NCBI GenBank assembly: GCA_038205115.1
Contig: JBBRCE010000015.1
Coordinates: 37,060-101,059, forward strand
Direction: 5' to 3'
DNA: 64,000 nucleotides
From: JBBRCE01 sp038205115
GTDB taxonomy: Bacteria; Planctomycetota; Planctomycetia; Pirellulales; JBBRCE01
Shown here: positions 1-8,338 of the stretch, piece by piece
Layout of the letters: each line of letters opens with the position of its first letter
How positions within the stretch are numbered: the first letter of the stretch is position 1
Notes under the pieces: generated by a model
Databases searched by the model: none
Told to the model about the DNA's origin: nothing
Seen by the model: the letters and a program-made list of their open reading frames with translations, nothing else
Made by a program: the position numbers and the translations under genes

Positions 1-1
1 C

Positions 2-475
2 AGCGGTCCTTCGGGCGGCTTCACGCCGCGATTCGTCAAACTGAAAAGCACGCTGCCGCGGCTCTCCAAGCAACTCGTCGAGTTGGGCATTTGTCGCGGC
101 GATCCCGATCATTTCGATCTGTTGGACTTGCCGCTAGAATTTGATCTGCTCAAACGCCAAATCATGCTGGGCGCGGCGATTGTGTTTTACGGCGATCAAG
201 CCAACATCCTGGAGCAATCGCTCAACTGCATCGAGTTTTTTGCCAACGAAACGTGCGGCAAATGCGTGCCCTGCCGGGTGGGCACGCAAAAGCTGCGGCA
301 TCTGGTGGGCGAGGCCGTTAAAGGTCGCCCCCTGGATCAGCAGTTGATTGCCGATTTGAACGTGGCCATGGTCGAAGGCTCGATCTGCGGCTTAGGGCAA
401 GTCGCGCCCGGTTCGATCATTTCGATTCTCAATCATTATCCGACTTCGCTCCCTCAAAGTCCCCAGGCGGATTAA
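2..475 (+). CDS. NuoF/HoxF-like NADH-binding flavoprotein subunit, C-terminal part (5' end outside window)
   Basis: The reading frame is open from the left edge, so the true start lies upstream. The visible part begins with a glycine-rich SGPSGGF stretch, as in the SLBB region of NuoF, HoxF and formate dehydrogenase beta subunits. It ends with the NuoF-type [4Fe-4S] motif: CGKC, then PCRVGT, and a fourth cysteine in SICGLG. In this family the subunit takes electrons from NADH through FMN and passes them to iron-sulfur clusters. The NADH and FMN domains are not visible here. The gene ends 2 bases before the start of the next iron-sulfur gene, so the two are almost certainly co-transcribed and probably form one complex. 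Whether this is complex I, a hydrogenase diaphorase or another NADH dehydrogenase cannot be decided from the fragment. Confidence 0.85.
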   Translation, partial: SGPSGGFTPRFVKLKSTLPRLSKQLVELGICRGDPDHFDLLDLPLEFDLLKRQIMLGAAIVFYGDQANILEQSLNCIEFFANETCGKCVPCRVGTQKLRHLVGEAVKGRPLDQQLIADLNVAMVEGSICGLGQVAPGSIISILNHYPTSLPQSPQAD

Positions 476-477
476 TC

Positions 478-3006
478 ATGCCGGCCGAAGATAATGAATT
501 TTTTGACACAGTCGGCGACTTGCTGGTCGGCATGGGCAGCACGCACGAAGAACTGCGCAGAAAAGGCCCGGTCACGCTGGAGATCGACGGCGAAACCGTG
601 ACGGTCGACCGCCTGAAGCCGGCGTTTGCCGTCAATCTGGCCAGCGTTTATTCGGCCGTCGCGACCATTTACGACGCGGCCCAAAAGCGGTTTGCCAATC
701 AGCAAAATCCGATTCCCGTTTTGTGCCATCAAGAAAATTTGCGCCCGGCGGCAGTCTGCCGCGCATGCCTGGTGGAATATACGGCGGTGGGTCGCAGCGG
801 CAAAGAAACCACAATGCTGGTGCCGTCGTGTTATTTGCCAGTCACCGACGGCGCAAAAATCAAAACGCAGGCCACCAGCGAAAAAGTGCGGAACATCACC
901 CGCACGATCGTGGAACTGCTGCTCAGTGATTTCACGCCACCCAGCGAAAAGAACTGCGTACCTAGCGAAAACGATCTGTCGGTGGTCGCCGAAATGCTGG
1001 GCGCCAAGGCCGATCGCTTTCCGCGCACCGCGCCCGTGGTGCCAACGGATTTGTCGTCGCCAATCATCGCCGTGGATCGCAACGCCTGCATCTTGTGCGA
1101 TCGCTGCATTCGCGCTTGCAACGACATGCGCGACAATCAAATCATCGGCCGGATGGGCAAAGGCGCCAAATCGCAGATCGCCTTCGATCTGAATTCGCCC
1201 ATGGGAAAATCCGACTGCGTGACCTGCGGCGAGTGCATGGTCAATTGTCCGACCGGCGCGCTGAGCCGCCGTGGCGCCGGCATTGCCATCGTTCTGAACG
1301 GCCAGCCGACCGCCGACGCCGACGCCACGCGGCGCAAAGTTCACGCCGCGGAACTCAAAGACAAAACCAAAACCAAAAACTGGCAGATGTTTGACGACAT
1401 TGCCGATCAGTTTTTGGAATTGAACTTTGGCTCGGTGATCCGCCGCAAAGTTCGCCGCGGCGAAGTGCTCTGCCAAGAAGGCGAATACGGCGCCACGGCG
1501 TTTTTGATTGAGTCCGGCAAGTACGAAATCTGCATTCGTAAGCCGCAAAAACTGGAACAACAACGGTCGTCGCTGTTTGGGCTGACCGGCAAGTTCTTAA
1601 GCCACTTCACGTCGGTCGGACAATCGCCCGGCATCGCCCGCCCGCATTACATTTCGGTGGATGCCGGAATCGCGCTCAACTTGGCCAAGCCGCCAGCGGC
1701 GGCCAATCCAGTGCTCACCGCCGACGACCGGTTGTTTGGCGAAATGGCCTGTATGAATCACAGTCCGCGTTCAGCCACGGTCATCGCGCAAGAAGATGGC
1801 GAAGTGCTGGAGGTGTTGCGGAATGTGGTTTACATGATGCAGCGCAATCGCACCTCGCGCAAAATTCTCGACGACGCTTACCGCGACCGAGCGCTGGCCA
1901 ACTTCCTGCGGCAGATGCCGTTCTTCAACGCCGACATCGCCGAAACGTTGCGCGAAATTGACGACAAGCTCAAAAAAGAAGCCGATCGCTTGCCGCCGCG
2001 AATGAAACAAATCATGGGCGAGATCGCGCAGCGGTTGAAAAAACACGCGGCCGACGTCACGCCTGCCCAGCGGCAACAATTTGCGGATCAAATTGCGGCA
2101 CGGCTCAAAGACTCCGCCGCGCTGGTGCGGGCGTATCCCGATTCGCCCATCGTGCGGCAAGGTCAAAAGGCCGATCACTTTTATATGGTTCGCATGGGCT
2201 TCGTTAAAATCTGGCAAAAGCGAGCCGGCGGCGAGATCGTGTTGAACTACGTGGGCCCCGGCCAATACTTTGGCGAAATCGGCCTGATGTCCGACCTGCC
2301 CGAACTCAGCGATTTTACGCCAGCCGGCGTGCGCGTGGCCTCGGCCAATGCGGTGGATCACGTCGATTTGGTTCGCGTCTCCGGCGAACATTTTAAACAG
2401 ATCATCGCCGACTATCCCGGCATTCGTGATCAATTTTTGTGGGTCGCGTTGCGGCATTTGTCGGAAAATGTGAAAATCGCCAGCGCGCTGCATGAGATGC
2501 CGCTGGGCGAATTCTTGGATCAGGGCCTGATTGGCGGGCACAAACTGTTGGTGCTGGATTTAGAAAAATGCACGCGCTGCGATGAATGCACGCGCGCTTG
2601 CGCCGACACGCATGGCGGCGTCTCCAGACTGCTTCGCGAAGGGCTGCGATTCGACAAATATCTGGTGGCCAGCGCGTGCCGATCATGCATGGATCCGTAC
2701 TGTTTGGTCGGCTGCCCCGTGGGTTCGATCTATCGCGCGCCCCACGGACAGATCGAAATCAAAGATTGGTGCATCGGTTGTGGACAATGTTCCAAAAACT
2801 GTCCTTACGGCAACATCACGATGCATCCGCTCGACAAGCAGGCAGAGGTTCGGGGCTCCGGCATGCGGGCCACCACCTGCGACCTGTGCGGCAATAAAGA
2901 CAAAGTCGAACCGGCCTGTGTGTTTGCCTGCCCGCACGACGCCGCCCATCGTATGAACGGTTTGGATTTGCTGGCCAGCATTCGGCAGGGAAAACAGATT
3001 GAATGA
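478..3006 (+). CDS. Multi-cluster iron-sulfur protein with two cyclic-nucleotide-binding domains
   Basis: An 842-aa composite protein. Residues about 30-150 look like a NuoG/HoxU-type [2Fe-2S] domain with Cys83, 94, 97 and 118. Residues 200-260 hold two [4Fe-4S] motifs (Cys204/207/210/214 and 247/250/253/257). Next come two CAP_ED-type cyclic-nucleotide-binding domains, about 303-460 and 540-690. The first has a canonical phosphate-binding cassette, FGEMA followed by PRSATV; the second has FGEIG and a displaced VRVAS. The C-terminus (about 690-842) has CTRCDECTRAC, CIGCGQCSKNC and further cysteine groups, as in the electron-transfer subunits of molybdopterin oxidoreductases. The His/Cys cluster motif of NuoG is not seen. 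It sits between a NuoF-like gene and two multiheme cytochromes, which suggests an electron relay whose activity may respond to a nucleotide. That regulation is inference. Cytoplasmic: no signal peptide. Confidence 0.88.
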   Translation: MPAEDNEFFDTVGDLLVGMGSTHEELRRKGPVTLEIDGETVTVDRLKPAFAVNLASVYSAVATIYDAAQKRFANQQNPIPVLCHQENLRPAAVCRACLVEYTAVGRSGKETTMLVPSCYLPVTDGAKIKTQATSEKVRNITRTIVELLLSDFTPPSEKNCVPSENDLSVVAEMLGAKADRFPRTAPVVPTDLSSPIIAVDRNACILCDRCIRACNDMRDNQIIGRMGKGAKSQIAFDLNSPMGKSDCVTCGECMVNCPTGALSRRGAGIAIVLNGQPTADADATRRKVHAAELKDKTKTKNWQMFDDIADQFLELNFGSVIRRKVRRGEVLCQEGEYGATAFLIESGKYEICIRKPQKLEQQRSSLFGLTGKFLSHFTSVGQSPGIARPHYISVDAGIALNLAKPPAAANPVLTADDRLFGEMACMNHSPRSATVIAQEDGEVLEVLRNVVYMMQRNRTSRKILDDAYRDRALANFLRQMPFFNADIAETLREIDDKLKKEADRLPPRMKQIMGEIAQRLKKHAADVTPAQRQQFADQIAARLKDSAALVRAYPDSPIVRQGQKADHFYMVRMGFVKIWQKRAGGEIVLNYVGPGQYFGEIGLMSDLPELSDFTPAGVRVASANAVDHVDLVRVSGEHFKQIIADYPGIRDQFLWVALRHLSENVKIASALHEMPLGEFLDQGLIGGHKLLVLDLEKCTRCDECTRACADTHGGVSRLLREGLRFDKYLVASACRSCMDPYCLVGCPVGSIYRAPHGQIEIKDWCIGCGQCSKNCPYGNITMHPLDKQAEVRGSGMRATTCDLCGNKDKVEPACVFACPHDAAHRMNGLDLLASIRQGKQIE

Positions 3007-3175
3007 CACGTTTCGAAATTTTGGCACGGTCCAACGGCGACGCTTGAGGTTTGCCGGGCGCGCCGCACGGGGCGCGCCACGCGGCGATGGCGGGTTTGCA
3101 TCCGGCCAGCACGGCATTTACATTGCTTGATGATCGACTGAATTGATTTTCCATTGCCTTATACCATCTGAGACG

Positions 3176-4765
3176 ATGCGCCATTTGTTGACAAAACGTT
3201 TTCGACCGCTGCTACTGGCCATTGGGCTGGCGCTGCCGGCGCTGCTGGCCTGGCGATTTGCGCTGGACGCGGAGTCGGAAGGGCGGGTTGTCGCTGCGCC
3301 GCTGACTAAGCCAGAAGACGTGCGACCGGCCGCCGCCCGCCTGCTGCCCGGCATGGCTTATGTGGGCGCAGGCTCTTGCGCCGCGGCCGCTTGTCATGGC
3401 GGCCGACGACACGCGGGCGCGGACTACAACGACGCGCACACACGCTGGATCACGTCGCAAGACAAGCACGGCCGCGCTTATCAGGTGTTGAGCGAAGATC
3501 GATCGAAGCAGATTTTTTGGCGATTGGTCAACGCAGGGCAGGAACTCGATGAACAAGCGGCCTGGAAACAAGCCGCGCCCCAGCGCGACAATCGCTGCCT
3601 GATTTGCCACGCGGTGCCGCATGCCGATCCGAGTTCGCTGCCGGCGACGATTTTGGCCGACGGCGTGAGTTGCGAGGCTTGCCACGGTCCGGCCGCCAAC
3701 TGGCGCGTTGCGCACACCACGGCTGGATGGGCAGCGCGCGGCCCCGCACGCTACCAGCGCTTCGATCAAAGTCCTGGCCTGGCCGCCGACGCTGGCCCCA
3801 TGTGGAACACCAAAGATTTGGTGAGCCGCGCCAACATTTGCGTCCGCTGCCACGTTGGCGCCGGAAATGTCGACGCCAATTTGGACATGGACGTCACGCA
3901 CGATCTGATCGCTGCCGGCCATCCGCGTTTGTTCTTTGAGATGGGCGCGTTCATGGCGAACATGCCGCCGCATTGGAACGCGCGGCTCGACCGAGAAGCC
4001 CTGCAAACCAGCCCGCTGGTGCGATTGCCGCCTGCAGCCGACTACGAAGCGCGTGTCTGGTCAATCGGGCAGGTGGTGACTGCCCGTGCGGCGGCCACGT
4101 TGTCCGTCGACCGCGCGAAATCGCCAGCCCATTGGCCTGAGTTTGCAGAATTCGATTGTTACGCCTGCCATCGGCAACTCAAGCTCGATCGGCCTGCGGC
4201 GGCAGCGCTCAACGCCGCGACGCCTGCCGACCGCGTGGCATTTCGAGCAGCCCGACCCGGCGCGCTGGTTTGGAATCAATGGTATTTTGCCGGACCATTG
4301 CCGCTGGTGACCGGAGATCGCGGCGCATTCAGTAAACTGTTGGACGAACGGGCCGCAATCAAGCTCTCGATGACCGCGCCGCCCAACGTTGACGCGTTCA
4401 ACGATCTGTCCGCCGAGTGCTCGCGACAAATTCCGCAACTCCGCAAACGTCGCTGGACGTTGGCCGATGTGCAGGCAGAGTTACGCGCCATTGCAGTACT
4501 TCCGCCGGTCGAGCGTTGGGACGAAGCGGCCCAGCGCTATCTGGCGGTTGTCGCGCTCAATCAATCGCGGCGTTCGTTGTCGCGCAACAGCAATGCGCCA
4601 ATTGACGATCAACTCAAGCGGCTACGTGCGCGGCTGAAATTCGCCGAAAACACGCGCAGCCCGATGTCGTTCGATCCGCAACAGATCAATTCCGATTTCT
4701 TCGATGCGCAAAAAACCGGCAGCCTCACGAATATCCTGCTTCAATTGCCCCAGGCGGCGCCATGA
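3176..4765 (+). CDS. Secreted or membrane-anchored multiheme c-type cytochrome (first of a pair)
   Basis: The frame opens at a TTG at 3143, but I prefer the ATG at 3176 because it begins an N-terminal hydrophobic export/anchor segment (residues about 9-27), giving 529 aa. Four CxxCH heme motifs are visible (CLICH, CEACH, CVRCH, CYACH). A fifth, near Cys68-His74, has four residues between the cysteines (CX4CH), a spacing known from some cytochromes c3. The family (cytochrome c554-like multiheme proteins) moves electrons in the periplasm. The C-terminal 150 residues are helical and heme-free. The stop overlaps the next cytochrome start as ATGA, so translation is probably coupled. Partner electron donors are probably the iron-sulfur proteins upstream; the terminal acceptor is unknown. 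Confidence 0.85.
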   Translation: MRHLLTKRFRPLLLAIGLALPALLAWRFALDAESEGRVVAAPLTKPEDVRPAAARLLPGMAYVGAGSCAAAACHGGRRHAGADYNDAHTRWITSQDKHGRAYQVLSEDRSKQIFWRLVNAGQELDEQAAWKQAAPQRDNRCLICHAVPHADPSSLPATILADGVSCEACHGPAANWRVAHTTAGWAARGPARYQRFDQSPGLAADAGPMWNTKDLVSRANICVRCHVGAGNVDANLDMDVTHDLIAAGHPRLFFEMGAFMANMPPHWNARLDREALQTSPLVRLPPAADYEARVWSIGQVVTARAAATLSVDRAKSPAHWPEFAEFDCYACHRQLKLDRPAAAALNAATPADRVAFRAARPGALVWNQWYFAGPLPLVTGDRGAFSKLLDERAAIKLSMTAPPNVDAFNDLSAECSRQIPQLRKRRWTLADVQAELRAIAVLPPVERWDEAAQRYLAVVALNQSRRSLSRNSNAPIDDQLKRLRARLKFAENTRSPMSFDPQQINSDFFDAQKTGSLTNILLQLPQAAP

Positions 4766-6429
4766 TGATCTCGCAGAGAATTCGGCGGCTCGCGTTGTTC
4801 GCGACGTTTGGCGCCAGCGTCTTAGGTGTTTATGCAATTGTGGATCGCGTTTTGGCCCGCGATGCGGCCGCTTTGCCGCCGGCGGCATTGCCTGCACCGG
4901 TGGTCGAAAAATTGCCGACGCCTGAACATTCTCCGCAACCACACGCCGCGGTTTATTTAGGCGCCAAACAATGCCAACTGTGTCACGGCGTCGAAATCAA
5001 GGATCACGACGAATTCATTTCGCAGCGAAACGAATATTCCATTTGGAAAGCATCCGACGTTCACGCCCACGCCGGTCAGTCGCTACAGTCCGATGGCAAG
5101 CACGGCCTGATCGACCGGATGAATGAGAATTTGGGCCAGGCGTACGGAGTGAAAGATTATCGCGCCGCCAATGATGTTCGCTGTTTGAATTGCCATGCCG
5201 CGGGCGAGCCGGCCGCTTTGGCGGGCGATGCAGCTAATCGCGAGTTGGATCCGTTGGCGAGTGGCGTCAGTTGCGAAGCCTGCCACGGCCCGTCGGATCG
5301 CTGGATCAAAGAGCATCATGCCACGCGACTGTTCAAACAGCGTAAAACAATTGCCGACATGGTTGACGTGCGCGACCCGCGCGCCAAGGCCGAGCTTTGC
5401 TCGTCGTGTCACATTGGCGATGCCGCTAAAGGGCGATTCGTCACGCACGAGATGTATGCCGCCGGCCATCCGCCGCTGCCAGGCTTCGAAGTGTCCGGAT
5501 TTCAAAATATCATGCCGGCGCATTGGACCACGCTGTCCAAAAAGCCCGCCAACTATCGCGAACAGTATAGCCAGGACGGCATCGACGATTCGGCCGCCAA
5601 GCAGGCGCTCATTGGCGGCCTAGTCGGCCTGAAAGCCTATCTCGATTTATTGGCTGCCAGTCAGCCGCTCGTGCCGCTGGCGGCGGACGGCGAAAAAGTT
5701 GCTGCGGGCGCGAATTCCGGCGGTCCGGAATTGGCGCTGTATGACTGCTACTCTTGCCACCACGATTTGCAAAAAGAGAGTTGGCGTCAGTCGCGCGGTT
5801 ATCCGCACGGCAAGCCGGGGCGGCCAATGATTCGGCCATTTCCGCTGGCCTTGGCGCGCGTGGCGGCGGAGCAATTAGGCGCGGCCGAGCAACTGGAGCA
5901 GTCGCTGGCGCCGGTTTACGAATCGCTCAACGCGGTGCCGTTCGGCAAGCCCGCCACGCTCAGCGCCGCGGCCAAAAGCGCGGCCGCAGCCATCGGTACG
6001 ATGCTCAACGGGGCAAACCATTCGCTAACCGCCAAAGGCGATTTGCTCTCGCAACAGGTGTTGTTGACGGTTTGCAAAGCGGCAGTCGAGAAACCGCTGG
6101 ATTACGAGTCCACGCGGCAGTTGGCCTGGACCGTGATGCTGATCCAGCGGCAATTGGCGGCCACAAATGGCCGCTGGAATGACGAACGCATCAAGGCCGG
6201 CATCGCCACTCTATCGCAGCAGTTCAGCTTGGAACCGCGCGAACAACCGCAATCCATCCAGGCCACATCCTCCGCAAATCTCAAGCGGCTCAACGATTTC
6301 GAAAAGCTGACCGCGCCGGCCGCGCAGCCGCCACCTGTCGAAGCCACTCGCGCCAGCGCCACCGCCACTTTCAAGATGCTGCTGCAGCAATTCGAGGCAT
6401 TAGCCGCAAATTCTCCACCGGCAAAATGA
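4762..6429 (+). CDS. Multiheme c-type cytochrome (second of a pair)
   Basis: A 555-aa protein with an N-terminal hydrophobic export/anchor segment and five CxxCH motifs (CQLCH, CLNCH, CEACH, CSSCH, CYSCH). It shares order and local sequence with the preceding cytochrome: GVSCEACHGP, a following CxxCH near a GHP motif, and a late DCY-CH block. The two are therefore paralogues from a tandem duplication. The main difference is at the first heme, CxxCH here and CX4CH in the neighbour. The C-terminal third is Ala/Gln-rich and helical without hemes. It starts inside the stop codon of its neighbour. Periplasmic electron transfer is the family role; the specific substrate is not evident. Confidence 0.87.
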   Translation: MMISQRIRRLALFATFGASVLGVYAIVDRVLARDAAALPPAALPAPVVEKLPTPEHSPQPHAAVYLGAKQCQLCHGVEIKDHDEFISQRNEYSIWKASDVHAHAGQSLQSDGKHGLIDRMNENLGQAYGVKDYRAANDVRCLNCHAAGEPAALAGDAANRELDPLASGVSCEACHGPSDRWIKEHHATRLFKQRKTIADMVDVRDPRAKAELCSSCHIGDAAKGRFVTHEMYAAGHPPLPGFEVSGFQNIMPAHWTTLSKKPANYREQYSQDGIDDSAAKQALIGGLVGLKAYLDLLAASQPLVPLAADGEKVAAGANSGGPELALYDCYSCHHDLQKESWRQSRGYPHGKPGRPMIRPFPLALARVAAEQLGAAEQLEQSLAPVYESLNAVPFGKPATLSAAAKSAAAAIGTMLNGANHSLTAKGDLLSQQVLLTVCKAAVEKPLDYESTRQLAWTVMLIQRQLAATNGRWNDERIKAGIATLSQQFSLEPREQPQSIQATSSANLKRLNDFEKLTAPAAQPPPVEATRASATATFKMLLQQFEALAANSPPAK

Positions 6430-6592
6430 TTTTGCCCGCGTGGCGGCCGGAGGTTTGTTGTAACTCGCTGGCTGACCGCAAACCGTCGCTGGCAATTCGC
6501 TGCCTGCCTGAAGCTTGACTTTTACGCGCCGCTCGTCGAATCTTAATGGAGCTTTGCGCGGAGATGCTCCCAACACGTTGTGATTTGACGCC

Positions 6593-8338
6593 ATGATTAT
6601 CGGTATCGATCTGGGCACGACAAATTCGGTGGCCGCACATCTCAGCGCCGACGGGCCGAGACTGATCCCCAATGCGCTGGGCGAAACGCTCACGCCGTCG
6701 GTTGTGGCCATTGATGAGGATGGCAAGCTGCTGGTCGGGCGGGCCGCGAAAGAATATCAGGTGCTACATCCGGATCGCGCGGCGTCGATTTTCAAACGCT
6801 ATATGGGCAGCGACTGGAGCACCAAACTGGGCGAGCAGAAGTTTTCGCCCGAACAGCTTTCTAGCCTGGTGTTGCGGCAGCTCAAAGAAGATGCCGAAAG
6901 CCATTTGCAGCAGCCCATTGAAGATGCGGTGATTACCGTGCCGGCTTATTTCAATGAGCCGCAACGCAAAGCCACGCTCAATGCCGGTCGAATGGCCGGG
7001 TTGAAAGTCCAACGCATCCTTAACGAGCCCACCGCCGCTGCACTGGCCTACGGACTGCACGAGTTGGACGGCGAAAAGGTGTTGGTTGTGGTTGATCTGG
7101 GCGGTGGCACATTCGACGTCTCGGTGGTGGATCTGTTCCAAGGCAGTCTGGAAGTGCGCGCCTCGGCCGGCGAAAGTTTTCTGGGTGGCGAAGATTTCAC
7201 CCGCGCGCTGGCCGCGCGTGTGTTGGAGCAAGCCGGCATGATGTTCGAGCGCACGGAACTCGAAGCGCCGCAGTTGGTCTCGCGGCTGATCCAGCAATGC
7301 GAGACCGCCAAATGCCAGTTGTCGCGCGAGGAATCGGTGGATATCCGCGTGCCCGATCGACTCGGCGAATATCACGACAACGCGCGGGTCGTGACGGTTT
7401 CGCAGGCGCAATTCGCCACGTGGGTGCAGCATGTGCTGGGCCGGGTCGAATTGCCCATCCGCCGGGCGCTCGGTGACGCCAATCTCAAACGCAACGACTT
7501 GGACGAAGTAGTGATGGTCGGCGGGGCCACGCGAATGCCGATGTTCAAAGATCGCATCACGCAACTCTTCGAAAAAGAACCGCGCTGCCGGCTGAACCCC
7601 GACGAAGTCGTGGCGCTCGGCGCCGCGGTGCAAGCCGGGCTGATTGCTAATCACGCCGGCGTCGAAGATATGGTGGTCACCGATGTTTCGCCGTTTACGC
7701 TGGGCATCGAAATCAGCAAGCGACTCGGCATGGATTACCAAAACGGCTATTTCATGCCGATCATCAACCGCAACACAACCATTCCGGTCAGCCGCATCGA
7801 ATCGGTCTCTACGCTGCAAGCCAACCAGACCGAGATCAAAATCAAAGTCTATCAGGGCGAAAGCCGGCGCGTCGAAAGCAACCTGCTGCTGGGAGAATTC
7901 AAAGTCACCAACATTCCCAAGGGACCGGCCGGACAATCCATCGACATTCGCTTTACCTACGATCTGAACGGCGTGTTAGAAGTTGAAGCCACGGTCGTTG
8001 AGACCAAACGGAAAGTCAGTCATGTCATCACGCGCCACGCGCGGCGATTGAGCGATGCGGAAATTCAGCAGGCTGTGGACGAGATGCAAACATTGAAAAC
8101 GCATCCCCGCGAGGAATCGTCGATCCGTTTTCTAATGCGCCGCGCGGAGCGGATGTATCAAGAACTGCCGCTGTTTCAGCGGCAAATGCTTTCCGACTTG
8201 CTGGATGGTTTCGAGTCCGCGCTCAACGAGGGCGAAAAAGACGTGATCGCCCGCCATCAGGCCACGTTGGAAGAATTTCTGGACCGTTTCGACCAATCGC
8301 ACGAGAACGACGACCAGGACGGTTACGATGACGGCTAG
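6593..8338 (+). CDS. hscC: Hsp70-family chaperone, HscC-like
   Basis: A 581-aa Hsp70. The N-terminus has the phosphate-1 motif IDLGTTNS, then VPAYF, NEPTAAALAYG, the DLGGGTFDVSV phosphate-2 motif and VVMVGGATRMP. The substrate-binding domain follows from about residue 365 and a short helical lid ends in an acidic DDQDGYDDG tail. Length and diagnostic segments (FKRYMGS, LSSLVLRQLKEDAE, NRNTTIPVSRIES, YQGESRRVESN) match E. coli HscC (Hsc62) better than DnaK, which is longer. It hydrolyses ATP to drive client binding. No grpE or dnaJ is adjacent. The last 11 bases overlap the next gene, so that product is a likely partner. Confidence 0.93.
   Translation: MIIGIDLGTTNSVAAHLSADGPRLIPNALGETLTPSVVAIDEDGKLLVGRAAKEYQVLHPDRAASIFKRYMGSDWSTKLGEQKFSPEQLSSLVLRQLKEDAESHLQQPIEDAVITVPAYFNEPQRKATLNAGRMAGLKVQRILNEPTAAALAYGLHELDGEKVLVVVDLGGGTFDVSVVDLFQGSLEVRASAGESFLGGEDFTRALAARVLEQAGMMFERTELEAPQLVSRLIQQCETAKCQLSREESVDIRVPDRLGEYHDNARVVTVSQAQFATWVQHVLGRVELPIRRALGDANLKRNDLDEVVMVGGATRMPMFKDRITQLFEKEPRCRLNPDEVVALGAAVQAGLIANHAGVEDMVVTDVSPFTLGIEISKRLGMDYQNGYFMPIINRNTTIPVSRIESVSTLQANQTEIKIKVYQGESRRVESNLLLGEFKVTNIPKGPAGQSIDIRFTYDLNGVLEVEATVVETKRKVSHVITRHARRLSDAEIQQAVDEMQTLKTHPREESSIRFLMRRAERMYQELPLFQRQMLSDLLDGFESALNEGEKDVIARHQATLEEFLDRFDQSHENDDQDGYDDG

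Noticed and set aside
472..1563. Long minus-strand open frame (363 codons)
   Set aside because: Antisense to the CAP_ED iron-sulfur gene; composition is that of a GC-skewed shadow and no family features are seen.
6764..7936. Minus-strand open frame of 390 codons
   Set aside because: Antisense shadow of hscC, whose motifs are complete.
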